64,000 bases of DNA from Paroedura picta (Eukaryota > Chordata > Lepidosauria > Squamata > Gekkonidae), in assembly GCF_049243985.1 (NCBI RefSeq), contig NC_135372.1, positions 63,284,318 through 63,348,317 of the forward strand, read 5' to 3'. The notes beneath the pieces are model-generated. The model made no database searches. It was not told where the DNA came from and saw only the letters and a program-made list of their open reading frames with translations. The position numbers were made by a program, and so were the translations under genes. Shown in pieces: positions 20,991 through 32,900 of this stretch; the stretch's first letter is position 1; each line of letters starts with the position of its first letter.

Positions 20991-23900
20991 GTAAAATACT
21001 GAAATCAAAAGTTGAAATGTGGGAGTGTTTAATGCAGGGGAATAATTACTTAGCTGTTTATAAACCACTTAATAATTGCTGATCTTTTAAATGCTCAATT
21101 TGTTTTTAAAAATGGAAATGCTGAATGGTGTGGCTTTAGAATGCATTGTGTTGCAATTGCTGGCTTTTCCAGAATTGTGATATATCCTTCTATATATGTG
21201 ATGTCTTTAGAATAGTAATTTAACATCACGCTTCTAGAGTCCGAATAGTACACTGAAATGTTCGGAAGACAAGGAAGATCCACCATGAAATACTTGATTT
21301 TACTTAACATTTATTTGAGAGGCTGCTTTGCCATAATAAGCAAGCCCAAGGTGGCTGAAAAGTAAAATGAAATAAAGTAATAAAACCTCAGTACATAAAA
21401 TAACGTCTAGTATATGGAAGAAGTATGTTTTTTAATCAATTGGGAAGTTTCATAGCAAGCATTAGCCCCAGGGTTGTTTTGAAATTGTTCTGATAAATAA
21501 CGTTATCAATATTGGTGTTTTCTTCCTCTTATACCTGAATAATTCTAAATGCTTAGTTGGCAGTGACCTACTGGAGTTGCACATTTTGTTCTTCATTGTT
21601 AAAGATTTACAGTAATCAGTAGTAGCATGCCTGATTTGCTTTGGAATAGTTGGGGTTTTCTTTCCCATAGATAACAGCATTCCTTGGTATACCTCAGCCA
21701 AAAAGATGTCCCCCTCAAGCTTAAGTGTACACATTCTGAGCTCACCACAGCCTTTGTCCAAAAGTGCGCACAGCTTTCCCGGTGCCTTTTGCACAGAAGA
21801 GAATGTTGAGCAGAGCCTCTCCTATCTTGACACGGTAAGCCAGCTGGTTGCTCAGTTGCATTTTTGAATGCAAAGAAGCTCTCAGGATATTCCCCACCCC
21901 CACTGGCCTCCTTAGTGGCAGAAGCTTTGGTGGAATTTGATGCCGTCTGAAGTACTGCTTGGAAAACGAGTTTTCTCTTTTTCCTGAGGTAGGAGCTGAC
22001 CACACTTGGCTTCCCTTCACTTTATGCTGATTCCAGAGGGAAAGAGTTGCATGTGGTGTCGGTTTTAAACTGTATGAACGAACTGCTCCAACTCCAGCGA
22101 AAGCATCTTCGAGCTCAGGAAGAAGCTGAAACTCAGCATCTCAAAGTGAGCAGTGATATGGACCATCTGCAGAACTGCTATGCTAAATTAAAGGTACAGT
22201 AACTTTTTGATACCTTTCACTCTAGCATCTTTTTATCCTGCCCTTCCACCTAAGAGCTCAGGGGTATGGTTCTGTCCACCGTTTCATCCTCCATACAGCC
22301 CTGTGAAGTATATTTACCTGAGAGAGAAGAGACTGACTGGGTTGAGGTTATTCAGTGAGTGTCATGGTACGTTGTGACATTTGCAAAACCAAAAAAGGAA
22401 CACAACCCAACCTTAACAGGTAGGAACTCAGAAGTTGATCTGTACAATAAAATAATGTAAAACTTGTTGATTATTATAGTGCACAATTAAAAACAGAATA
22501 AAAACTTCATAAAAACTATACAGAACTAACAGCACATAAGACCAAACGCGTTTTGACCCTTCCGGGTCTTCCTCAGTGGTCAGAACTGTGATAATACACT
22601 CTGTATAAAATATCTATATTAAACTGTTTACATTGTGACATTTGAACACAAGTCTCCAGGAGCCTATACTGGCCTTCTAACAGCTACTTCCCAAACTCTC
22701 CAATTTGTGAAAGTGTTTTAGGGTTTTTTTTCCTAACAGGAAATTTGCCAAGCAAATTAATATGGGGGAAAAGTTGAGTATCAGAAAGTTATAAATTCTC
22801 ATATCTCCACCATACCTAGAATTTGCATTCCATGTACTCTCTAGCCTCTGTGCACAGAAGTGCAGGAATTGGTCATTATTTACCCTTGTGATTAATTTCT
22901 AATCAAGTAGAAGCTGAGGCTAGGCTAGAAGTTAAAACTTTAAATCTGCTTTACATGATCCAGAGAGACTGCCTCGTGTCTGACCTTATTAGTGCTGCAG
23001 TCACTCAGACTGGCCTCATTGTTGAAGCAGGCACTGAATCAGTTTGCCATACAATCCTTAACTCCTGACTTGGTGTGTCTGATTCAAAAGTAATGCAGTG
23101 GCTTGAACATAAAATAATACTTTTGTCTAAGCAAAAGTGATGCATTCATTTATTTAATCCAGGAAGGCATCCAGCCAGTGTAATAATTCAGTTCTTCCAA
23201 AGCTGTTGAAACTGGGTTGTTAGTCTCTGTGGTGTAATGATCTCCCTACTCCTAAGAAGATCATTCAGTACAGGCAGGCTTCATAGCACTGCACTTCTTT
23301 CAGAGCAGTGGTATGGTGGATTTACATGTGGCTTTCTCTTTCAAGATGGCACTGTTCTGTCTTTGACATGCAGTGTGTTCTGTGTGGCTTTCATCTTCCC
23401 TTGTCAAGCCTTAGAATGATAACAGATCTTAGATCAGCAATTAAATGGATTGCTATATGTGCAGCTGCTGTAGTTTTGTGCTATGGCGGTACTGAATGTG
23501 GTACTGCTCTTGAATAAATAGCCATGTGTGGAGCTTGGTTCATCTGGGGCTAACCCCCTGAGTGTATGTGGCAAATTGAAGTGAAATGACTACAGTCAAG
23601 AAGTGAAGAAAGGTAGAAATCCTGTTTGAGCAGGGGGTTGGACTAGATGGCCTGCATGGCTCCTTCCAACTCTATGGTTCTATGATTCTATGGTTCTATG
23701 ATGCATGAGCGTAGCTAATGCACTAATGCTTTAAAATGCCAAGGTAATAGTAGCCAATTTGCAGATGCTTTTTTTTTTTGGCCCTTTTTTAATAGGAACA
23801 GCTGGAAACCTCTAGAAGAGAAACAGTTGGGCTCCAAGAACGAGATAGACAACTGCAATGCAAGAACAGAAATTTGCTCCAATTACTCAAAACTGAAAAA

Positions 23901-26900
23901 GATGAGGTTAGTCAGCCTGCACTGTGTGGAAACTGTGTGGTAGACTAGGAGGCCTTCATAAGCATGGCTCATCTTTTCATTTTATAGGAAACTAGATTTA
24001 AAGCCCATTTCACAAGCAAATGAAATGGGCGCTAGATGGCCTGGGAGAAGGCCTACCCCCCACCCGTGGCTCTCTGGAGCCTTCTCCCCACCCGTGGCTC
24101 TCTTGAGCCTTGAAATTGACTTAGGGAGGAGCTGTTGACACTTGTTCTGGCTGCAGTCTCCTGTGGTCATATGTAAGATGAATTTGCCATAAACGTCTGT
24201 GTACAGTTTGTGATTCCTCACAATATCTGCCTAGTCTTAAGCTGCTCTTTGACCACCTGTGCACATGCTGGTCTGTAATGGAATGGTTGTGGCCAGGATA
24301 TTATTATTATTATTATTTAACTTACTTTATTTATACCCCACCTTTCTCCTAATGGAAATCCAAAGCAGCTTACATCATTTTTGTCTTACCTATTTTTTCA
24401 CAACAACTTTGTGTGGTGTGTTAGGCTGTGACTGTGTGCGACTGGGTCACTGAACATTGTATCATTCCTTAGGGTCTCTGAGTTTTAAACCAGATGTGAC
24501 TTAGCCCTTTCATATGTAAGAAACTGGAGGGTGGTGGTGTGATGGAATGGCAGGTTGACTAATATTTCATACAGAAGATTGTTAAATCTGATTTGTTAAA
24601 CCCAAACTTCATTTTAATCATTTTTTTGCATTCAGAAGATGTTGGTTGAACCTGCATAGACAAAATAACTGCAACATATTCCAGTCCTGCCAGTCAGCTG
24701 CCTTGATTATCTTGGCTTACTGTCTGCTACTAGAGAATTCTCCACTCAGTTTGCTTCTTATTAGTACAGACAACTAGCTTTATTTGTACAGTTGCTTATA
24801 CTGCACTCTCAGATGACAGTGAATCAAGAGTAGGGGTAGGCAGGTACCCAAAAAACCTGCTTTGGGCAGCCCCTGAAGCAAACCCTGAACTGAGCCGCAA
24901 AGCCCCCACCTGAACCGAGCTGGTCTGGCAAGCTTGGTTCCTCCTTAGTCCTGGACATGACTTACCACAGCTCAGTTATTAGATTTAAATGGCCCCGAAC
25001 AACTGAATGGGACAAAAGTCTGGTAAATGTTCGAGGAAAGTGCCTTCTACAAACATTACATCCCATAATATTTGTCTTGTGGTGGTGGCCGAGAGGAGCT
25101 GTGACTCAGTGGTTGAACACCTTCTTTAGATGCAGAAATCCCCGGCTCGGTCCCTGACATGTACAGTTAAAGGGTAACAGGCAAGAAGGAGAACTTTTGA
25201 GTCTTTGGCAGGAAGAGTAGATGATAGTGAACTAGATAGCACAATGGTCTAACTCTATACAAGCTAAGCTTGTACAGCTGAGTACCAATGGTTTTTGACT
25301 TCCCTCTTCTTCCAGCCTTTGATTCACTCCTTGAACATATAAACAGTCAAGAGACCAAGAGATCTGGGTCAAATAATGATTATCTGAGTGAGCTGCTCAC
25401 CAAAAAAGCCTTTAATCATATTCTTCCTTGTAATTACTGCCATCTTAGCTTTCAGTTGTGGTCAACATCTGCTTCAGTTGACCATTGGAATTCCCTTGTT
25501 ATTGCGTAGCTAGTGATGCTGAGTATAGTTGCTGATCCTAAGCAGGTTTCTTATTAGGGTGATGGGCACTTTAATTTAAAAACTTGAGTAAGCTTTTTAA
25601 AATGATGGTATTTTTTTAGGTGCAGAAGCTACAGAGCGTAGTTTCAAGTCGAGCTACCCAGTACAATCATGATATGAAGAGAAAAGAGAGAGAGTACAAC
25701 AAACTGAAAGAACGTTTTCACCAGCTGCTCATGAACAAAAAGGATAAAAAGATTGGTGTGTATATTACAAGCCTGTTGAAGCAAGAATGTTGGTGCCAGG
25801 CCTTGACCATTTGCTTTCTGTTCCATCTTTAGTGGGTCCCTCATTTATCTCCTCAGGAACTTTTATGCAAAGAATAATAAAGATGTAGTATATGTTAAGG
25901 TGGGGCCATTAACATGTACAGAGAAATGGCATGGCAGAGTTCTGACTTAGAAATGGATTTGGCCACTTTACATGGCAGGGTCATATTTCTGAATGTGCCC
26001 CTATGCAAACAGAAAACTACCTTAAAAACCAAACAAGAAAGTCTCTGTTTTTTAATCTTCTGTTTAAATGAGGAACGTTTTGTGGGAGGAAACATTTAAA
26101 AGTTGAACCCATCTCTTACAAGCTGAATTATCACAGTTCAGGGCTCTGCTATTTCATTCCTTGTGTGAATCAAACCTAGCTCATAGCTAATTGTAGCAGC
26201 ACATCTTGAAACTTCAGGGAACACTGTTCCTTGGGATATCTATATCCAAACTGTTTGGGTGTAGGAAGAAAAGCAGTATGTTTTAAATACAATATTGATC
26301 CCCTCCCCCCCTCCAGACTGAGGATTCAGCCTAAAGGTAGAGCTCACGGTGAGTTGTCTTGATGTTTCTTAGTATGTTCTTAGAAAGAGAAATTTGTGTG
26401 TAGAGGATGTGGAGTTGGGGTGGGGGTGGAAAGTCTGTTGAAGGCTTAGCAAAACTATGTCTGCATACCTGAAAGTAGAATGGGCCATCCATTTGTCTCA
26501 TGTTCTGTCGCTTTTCATCTTCCCACATTGGGAACAGCTCAAGGTATCCTCTTCCTAGTATCTCTACTCCCTTCTAGCAGTTTTAACCATCAAGTCAGCT
26601 GACCAGGTTCCCTTGCTGCCATGGAAACAAAAACATTGCCATTGTTGTCTCAAAAGCATTTAAGAGAATAATACAGTGTTATAGGTTAAATCTGCAGACC
26701 ATGTTATGGTACAGAAGGGACTGTTTGAAGTGCACTCAGTTTGGGACCAAAACAGTGCTTTCTGATATTCTTTGGGTCTGTTCTGTCTGGGTGAAGCCCA
26801 TAGTTTCACAACCATTATGCAACTAAAACAATGGTGTCTATTTTTTAACATTCGTTGAGTGTGATTTTCTCTCCTTGTAGCTATGGATGTTCTGAACTAT

Positions 26901-29900
26901 GTTGGGAGAGTTGATGGCAAGCGAGGTGGATGGAGGACTGGAAAAACAGAGGCTAGGTAAATGTGTCTTTGTGTAACTATTATTGCTGATTCTCACTTAT
27001 TAGAATAACTTTATTCTGCCTTTCTAGAAAAATATGCCTAATATGATACAAAACCAAAATGGGAACCAGAACCCAACCTAACTAGACAACTTAGGAACCC
27101 AAAGGTTCCTACAAGGATAATTTTAAAATGCAAATATTTATTACAATAAAGTGTACAAGTTCAAAATTAAAAACATAGATAATTCACAATTGGATACTGC
27201 ATAGTATTTCACAACTACACATGGGACTGAGACTGAGACTGGGACTGAGACCAAATGCGTTTTGACCCAAATGGTCTTCCTCAGTGGGCAAGTTATTTTA
27301 TAATGCACTAATACATAAAATTTTGGAGCTTGTTGGGTGATAAAGAAATTCTTTACTGTGTTGCTTCAACTGATCTATCTATGCAATAAAAAAAATGTCT
27401 GGTTTGGAGCCCACAGTTTAAAATATAGTTCCAAAGGCCACCACTCTCTGCATATGCCTGGCTCTCATCCAACAGTGCAGGGGTAGTCAAACTGCGGCCC
27501 TCCAGATGTCCGTGGACTACAATTCCCAGGAGCCCCTGCCAGCATTCACTGGCAAGGGCTCCTGGGAATTGTAGTCCATGGACATCTGGAGGGCCGCAGT
27601 TTGACTACCCCTGCAACAGTGCATTCTCACATGTCGTGTAAACAAAGCATATGATGGCATGTTGGACTGAAGCACAGGAGTTTTGTGTTCCCTTAAAGAC
27701 CAACCAGTTTTTGTCCTAGCATAAATGTTCATGGTCTAACAAATAACAAATAACAAATAAAAACAAATAACAAATAAAAACTTCACATAGCATTTAAGGT
27801 GCCACAAGACTTTTGTTTACTTTTTGACCCAACCAGGTTTATGTGATTGCCTCTTTGGAATCACTTCAGATATCATTATTTTAAATTCTCTGCTTTCAGG
27901 AATGAAGAAGAGATGTACAAAGTTCTCCTCAGTGAGTATGAACAGCGGCAGAAGCAGCTTCTGGTTGAAAATGCAGAGCTCAAAAAACTGCTTCAGCAAA
28001 TGAAAAAGGAGATCATTTCTCTCCTTCCACCACAAAAACAGAAACCTAGAGAACGGCCTGGAGATGGCAGTGGAAATGTAAATGTGTGTGTTTTGTATTT
28101 ACTTTATATTTATTTTAGCAGCATTGCTCCATGATGTGGTAGTGTCACAGGTTCCTGAGAAAATGTTTGTTTCTGTTGCATTTGATTCCTGGAACTCTGC
28201 TTTCCGAAGGAGAGAATTTCACCTTCTACCAGCTACCTCTTAGGTAGCTCTGAAAAGTAGGGTAGATGAAATTCATGGGTCTGGTTCTGTGGGTAAATGG
28301 CTGAGCTTTGGTCCAGGATTGCCCTGGATCAAATCTCATCTCTCCTACAAATTCACTAGGTGGTCTTAGACGTAAGCCTTTCTCTCTCATCCTTAGCTCC
28401 TGATTGATAACACATTTCATCAGGATCATGTATGTAAAGTGCTTTGAACACTGAAAGTGCTAAGTACTATTAATGATTCATTTTTTTCCCTATATGACAA
28501 AATAGGAAAGCAAGTTCCTATGTGCCTTGCAGAAGAGCACAATTTACTTCTAGGAGTGCTTTTCAAGAATTGCTGGAAACTGTTGCTCTCTATATTCAGA
28601 ATATTCCCCATGTATAGTACTCCTGAATAGCATTTTATTTTCCTTATTACACAAACTGCAGTGCAAGATTAAATGCGGTGGTCTGGGTTTGTAATCCTTT
28701 AGGATCTTTACTATGCTACAGTGACTACCTTACAAAAGAAAGGCTGCATTCAGAAACATGACAACAAGCCATGACTTGTCATCCCTTCCTTCCTTCCTTC
28801 CTTCCTTCCTTCCTTCCTTCCTTCCTTCCTTCCTTCCTTCCTTCCTTCCTTCCTTCCTTCCTTCCTTCCTTCCTTCCTTCCTTCCTTCCTTCCTTCCTTC
28901 CTTCCTTCCTTCCTTCTTATATTTATATACCACCCTCCACAAAGGCTCAGGGCGGTTCACATGAAACAGAAATGATACAGATAACTCAATTTAACAAAAT
29001 ACAATGATAACGGCCAGCAACATAGTAGAACAATAGAATAACATGGGGAACATTAATGCATACTGATAGGCCAGTGGGTTAGGCGGAACTGTAGTGGGTG
29101 ACATAGGAGGAAGGCTCAGGAGGAGGGCCCATGGGAAGTAGTAGTTCAGGTCAACCTGGGGATGACAAGGCACAGGAGGACTCTGTGGAAATATTTACTT
29201 CTGCAAGCATTTTTGTTCATGGGAATTGAGGTCCAGCCCAGAGGGTTTTGACTTCACTATGGGCTTTGGTTACTTAAGTTGTAAAGCTTGCTCTTACAGG
29301 CCCTGTCGGATGTGGAGGATGACTCTGGCGAAATAAATAAAGAGAATGTGTGGGAACTGTCTTGTGACACAGTGCGTGAACAGCTGGCTAATAGCATTCG
29401 AAAGCAGTGGAGAATGCTGAAAAACCATGTGGAAAAGCTGGACAATCAAGGTAAAGAAACTGAGATCAAAATTGTGCTTGTGAAAGTTTTGTTTGTTTTC
29501 TGTACTTGTCACAGACACTGAAAATTAATAAATACACGAAGGTAATAGCATACTTTTGAAAACTAATGATGTAGCAATCTTTGCAAGACAACATTTGGCA
29601 GTGGAAATATGGGGTGGACCAAAGAATGGGAAGTGAAGCAGATTCTTAGTTGTCCTTCCTTCGTCCCTTTGTCTGTATACACTTGGACAAAGGAGGATGT
29701 GAGATGGATCCAGCTCAGAAGCTCTCCCTGCCTGCAGAACAAAATATTGAATATTACAGTTTTTTATTTAGTTAAGAAACACTGCTGGGGGGGGGCAGTT
29801 CCCACTGCCTCCTACTCACTATTTGGGCAGGGCATGTGCACATTTCTGGCAAGAGTTTTGATTACCCTGAGGAGGCACTTGATTGCCCCAGTCTGTGTTT

Positions 29901-32900
29901 TATTAACTCTATGGGCAGATGAGCTTCCGCAGCTTTCTCACCTCATTGAGGGGGGAAATGCAGAATACCGGAGGAAACCAGCATTGGCTTCCTCTGCTTT
30001 CTGTATGCTGGCAGCATCAACAAGAGGAAAGAAGAAGCTGTCTTGGATAGATCACTCCAAGACAGCAACTGGAGCCAGGCTTGTTCTCAGGACAAGGATC
30101 TATGATGGCTGCCTGAACCTCTTCTTTAGCTACTGCTCTCCTCTCGCTGCTGAAGCAACAGCAAGGACAAGGAGTGGACCGCTTGCACTCTGTCAATGGA
30201 GACCTACACTCCTTATCTCAGCCAGCACTTCTTGCCCCTGTGGCTTCACAAGGCCTTGAGCCTCTGCAAGTATAAGAGCTGAAAGATGGTTTCTTTCCCC
30301 CGCCCTCCATGGGAAGGGAGCCCCAAGCAGGCAACAAGGGGTTTCATTTGCCTTCAGAAGGTTGTTCTTCCCTTCCTTCCTTCCTTCCTCACCCATCATC
30401 ATTGACAGGGCTTTACACCACCTGGAACTCTGTGCCTGTAATAACTATAACTAAAAGAGCTTAATAATTAGAAAAGGACATAAAACGGGCCTGAAGGGGA
30501 AATGCTTAATGTCTTTTTTAATGTACTACTTAATAAAATAAATGAGAGTAATTGTTCAAACTTGTAGTATTACATGTGCACTCTGGAACACTGAACAGTA
30601 ACAATACAGTCTCAAGAGAAGAACATGAAATGGAAGTTGAGAGACTACAGATGGAAATTCATCAGTGTAAGGAAATGATCAAAACTCAACAGCAGCTCTT
30701 ACAGGTAAGCATATTTCCCCAGAAAAGTGCTTATGATTGAGAATGGTTAGAGTATGAGATTGGAGTGTGAGAGACCTGGATTAAAAGCTCCTTTTAGCCA
30801 CAAAGCTTGTCTGGGTGACCTCTAGCCTCTTGTTCTCTGTTGGCCTAATTCTACCACCCAGAGTTGTTGTGAGGAGAACATAAATGAGGGAGGAACTCTC
30901 TGTACTGGTTTAACTCCTCAGAGGAAGGTTCAAATTAAAATGTGACAAATAGGAATGCAAATAACAAAATACTTTTGAGTCTAATATATGCATGTGGTGA
31001 GACTTTCCCAGACAGAATACTGACAATAAACGGAGTCTTAAAACCGCCACTGGACTCAAACTTTGTTCTGTTTAGTATTCCTCTCCCCCCATTTGATCAT
31101 GTGTGACTAACGTATGGAAGTTAATTTTGTGTTTTAAAATTGTATATCCTGCAGTCTTTAAGATGAAGATTCAGAAGTGGCTAATAATCCCTAAAGCAAT
31201 TCTGTAGCGAGCAGAACAGTAATTTCCAAATAATCCCTGTTGATGCTTCTGTGTGTCACTCCCTTCTTCCTAGCAACAGCTAACTTCTCCGTCTGATGAT
31301 GATACCAGTCTGTTGCTAAAGGACTGTTACCTGCTAGAAGAGAAAGAGCGGTTGAAGGAGGAATGGAAACTTTTCAAAGAACAGAAGAAGAATTTTGAGA
31401 AAGAGCGCAAAAGTTTTACAGAGGCTGCTATTAGGCTAGGACTTGAGGTACTCTGATACTTCATTATGTTTGCCTATGATCCTGGCACTCATCCCCTTCA
31501 GTAGTTGTCAGAAGCTGAAACTAAGACCAGTTTATGCAGAAGGTTTGGTTTTTAGTATGTGTCCCATGAAACAGTTGAAAGGAGATGTGCCAGGAAGTAG
31601 CAATCGACCGCCATTCCTCAGCACTGATCTGATAGGTCTTCCTTTTCATGTTAAAAGCATATTAAGTGTGAAGAAGCTTTTTGTTTTCAACCATACTTGA
31701 TGGCAGAACCAGTTGGGTACCATTTTAACTAACTTTACCATTTCTGCAGAGCTCTGCAAGAATTCTCTCTAGTTTTTTGATAGTTTCCCACTGTTGTAAG
31801 CTGGTCTCTGCTTTAGAAAAAATGATTTTGTGCCTAGATGGGTGGATGTTCATCCTCTGTGAGTGTACTTTTAAGGGCTAAAGATGTTTCCTATTTTTCC
31901 TTCGTAGAGGAAGGCTTTTGAGGAAGACCGTGGAACTTGGCTGAAGCAACAGTTCTTAAATATGACTTCTGAACCTAATAAGTTTGAATATGTAAAACAT
32001 CCAAGTGCCTTCTCAGGAAGTAAGACTTTTAATATTATGAAATACATGACATTCCCTTTACTACAAGCATGCATATGGAAGAGAGGGAGGTGTAAATTAC
32101 CATCGCTCAGATATTTATCAAGTGCTGTTTAGCCTATACCATTTCTAGGTTGGATCCGGTGTAAAATTTCCAGTTGTGTTAGAACTTTCTGTGCAGGTAG
32201 AAGACATAGGTGGCGGCAGACAGCCACTTCTGTTATGTCTGACTTCTTGTATTCCCACTTACATTTCTGCTTGAGTGAGATCTCATGCAGTAGGTGTTAC
32301 ATCAGGTCTTGAATAAGTTGAATGTGCTAAGTCTGTTTCTGCTTGTGCATAACTGGATCCAAATCCTAATATACAAAATTGCACATTTTACAGTCAATTC
32401 ATTGGTTATCAGTGTCCAGGTTCAACTCAAAGTGCTCGCCCTTCATGGCCTTGGACCTGTATATCTGCAGGACTACCTCTCCTGTCTCACCTCTATTCAC
32501 CTGACCGTGGCCTTTTTGAAGATATAGAGACATCTGAGATCTGTCACAACCAATGTAAGATAGTTACAGTGATAGCAACATGTCCCATAAAGACGCTCTC
32601 ACGGGACCTAACTGGGGACTAGCAATTTTACTAAGATAAAGCACCATCAAGTAAAGCTACAGCAAGGAACTGAACAACAGATGCAACATAATAAGCAGCT
32701 TAGTGAAACATAACTACAAATTCACTTAGACACAATTGAATATATAATAGCCTCTGCCTCAGGATTTTTCAGTTGTGGCTCTTACTGGGTGGAACAATTT
32801 ATCAGAAAAAAATTAGGAAAGTCCTCCATGCTGCTATTCTTTTGCAGACTTTGGAAAACAGATTTTTTTAGCACATTCTGTTTTTGGTATTGTGTTAGAG

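Noticed and set aside
28786-28916. CRISPR-like regular repeat
   Set aside because: Simple-sequence microsatellites only; no spaced direct repeats anywhere, and the DNA is eukaryotic.
28730-29007. Repetitive ORFs (KEGR and PSFL repeats)
   Set aside because: Translation of the (CCTT)n microsatellite. The same applies to the KKER and FFLS frames at 56817-57447 over (CTTT)n.
29609-30259. 216-codon + strand ORF
   Set aside because: It falls in SSX2IP intron 9, has no recognisable domain and no splice-consistent conservation; judged fortuitous.
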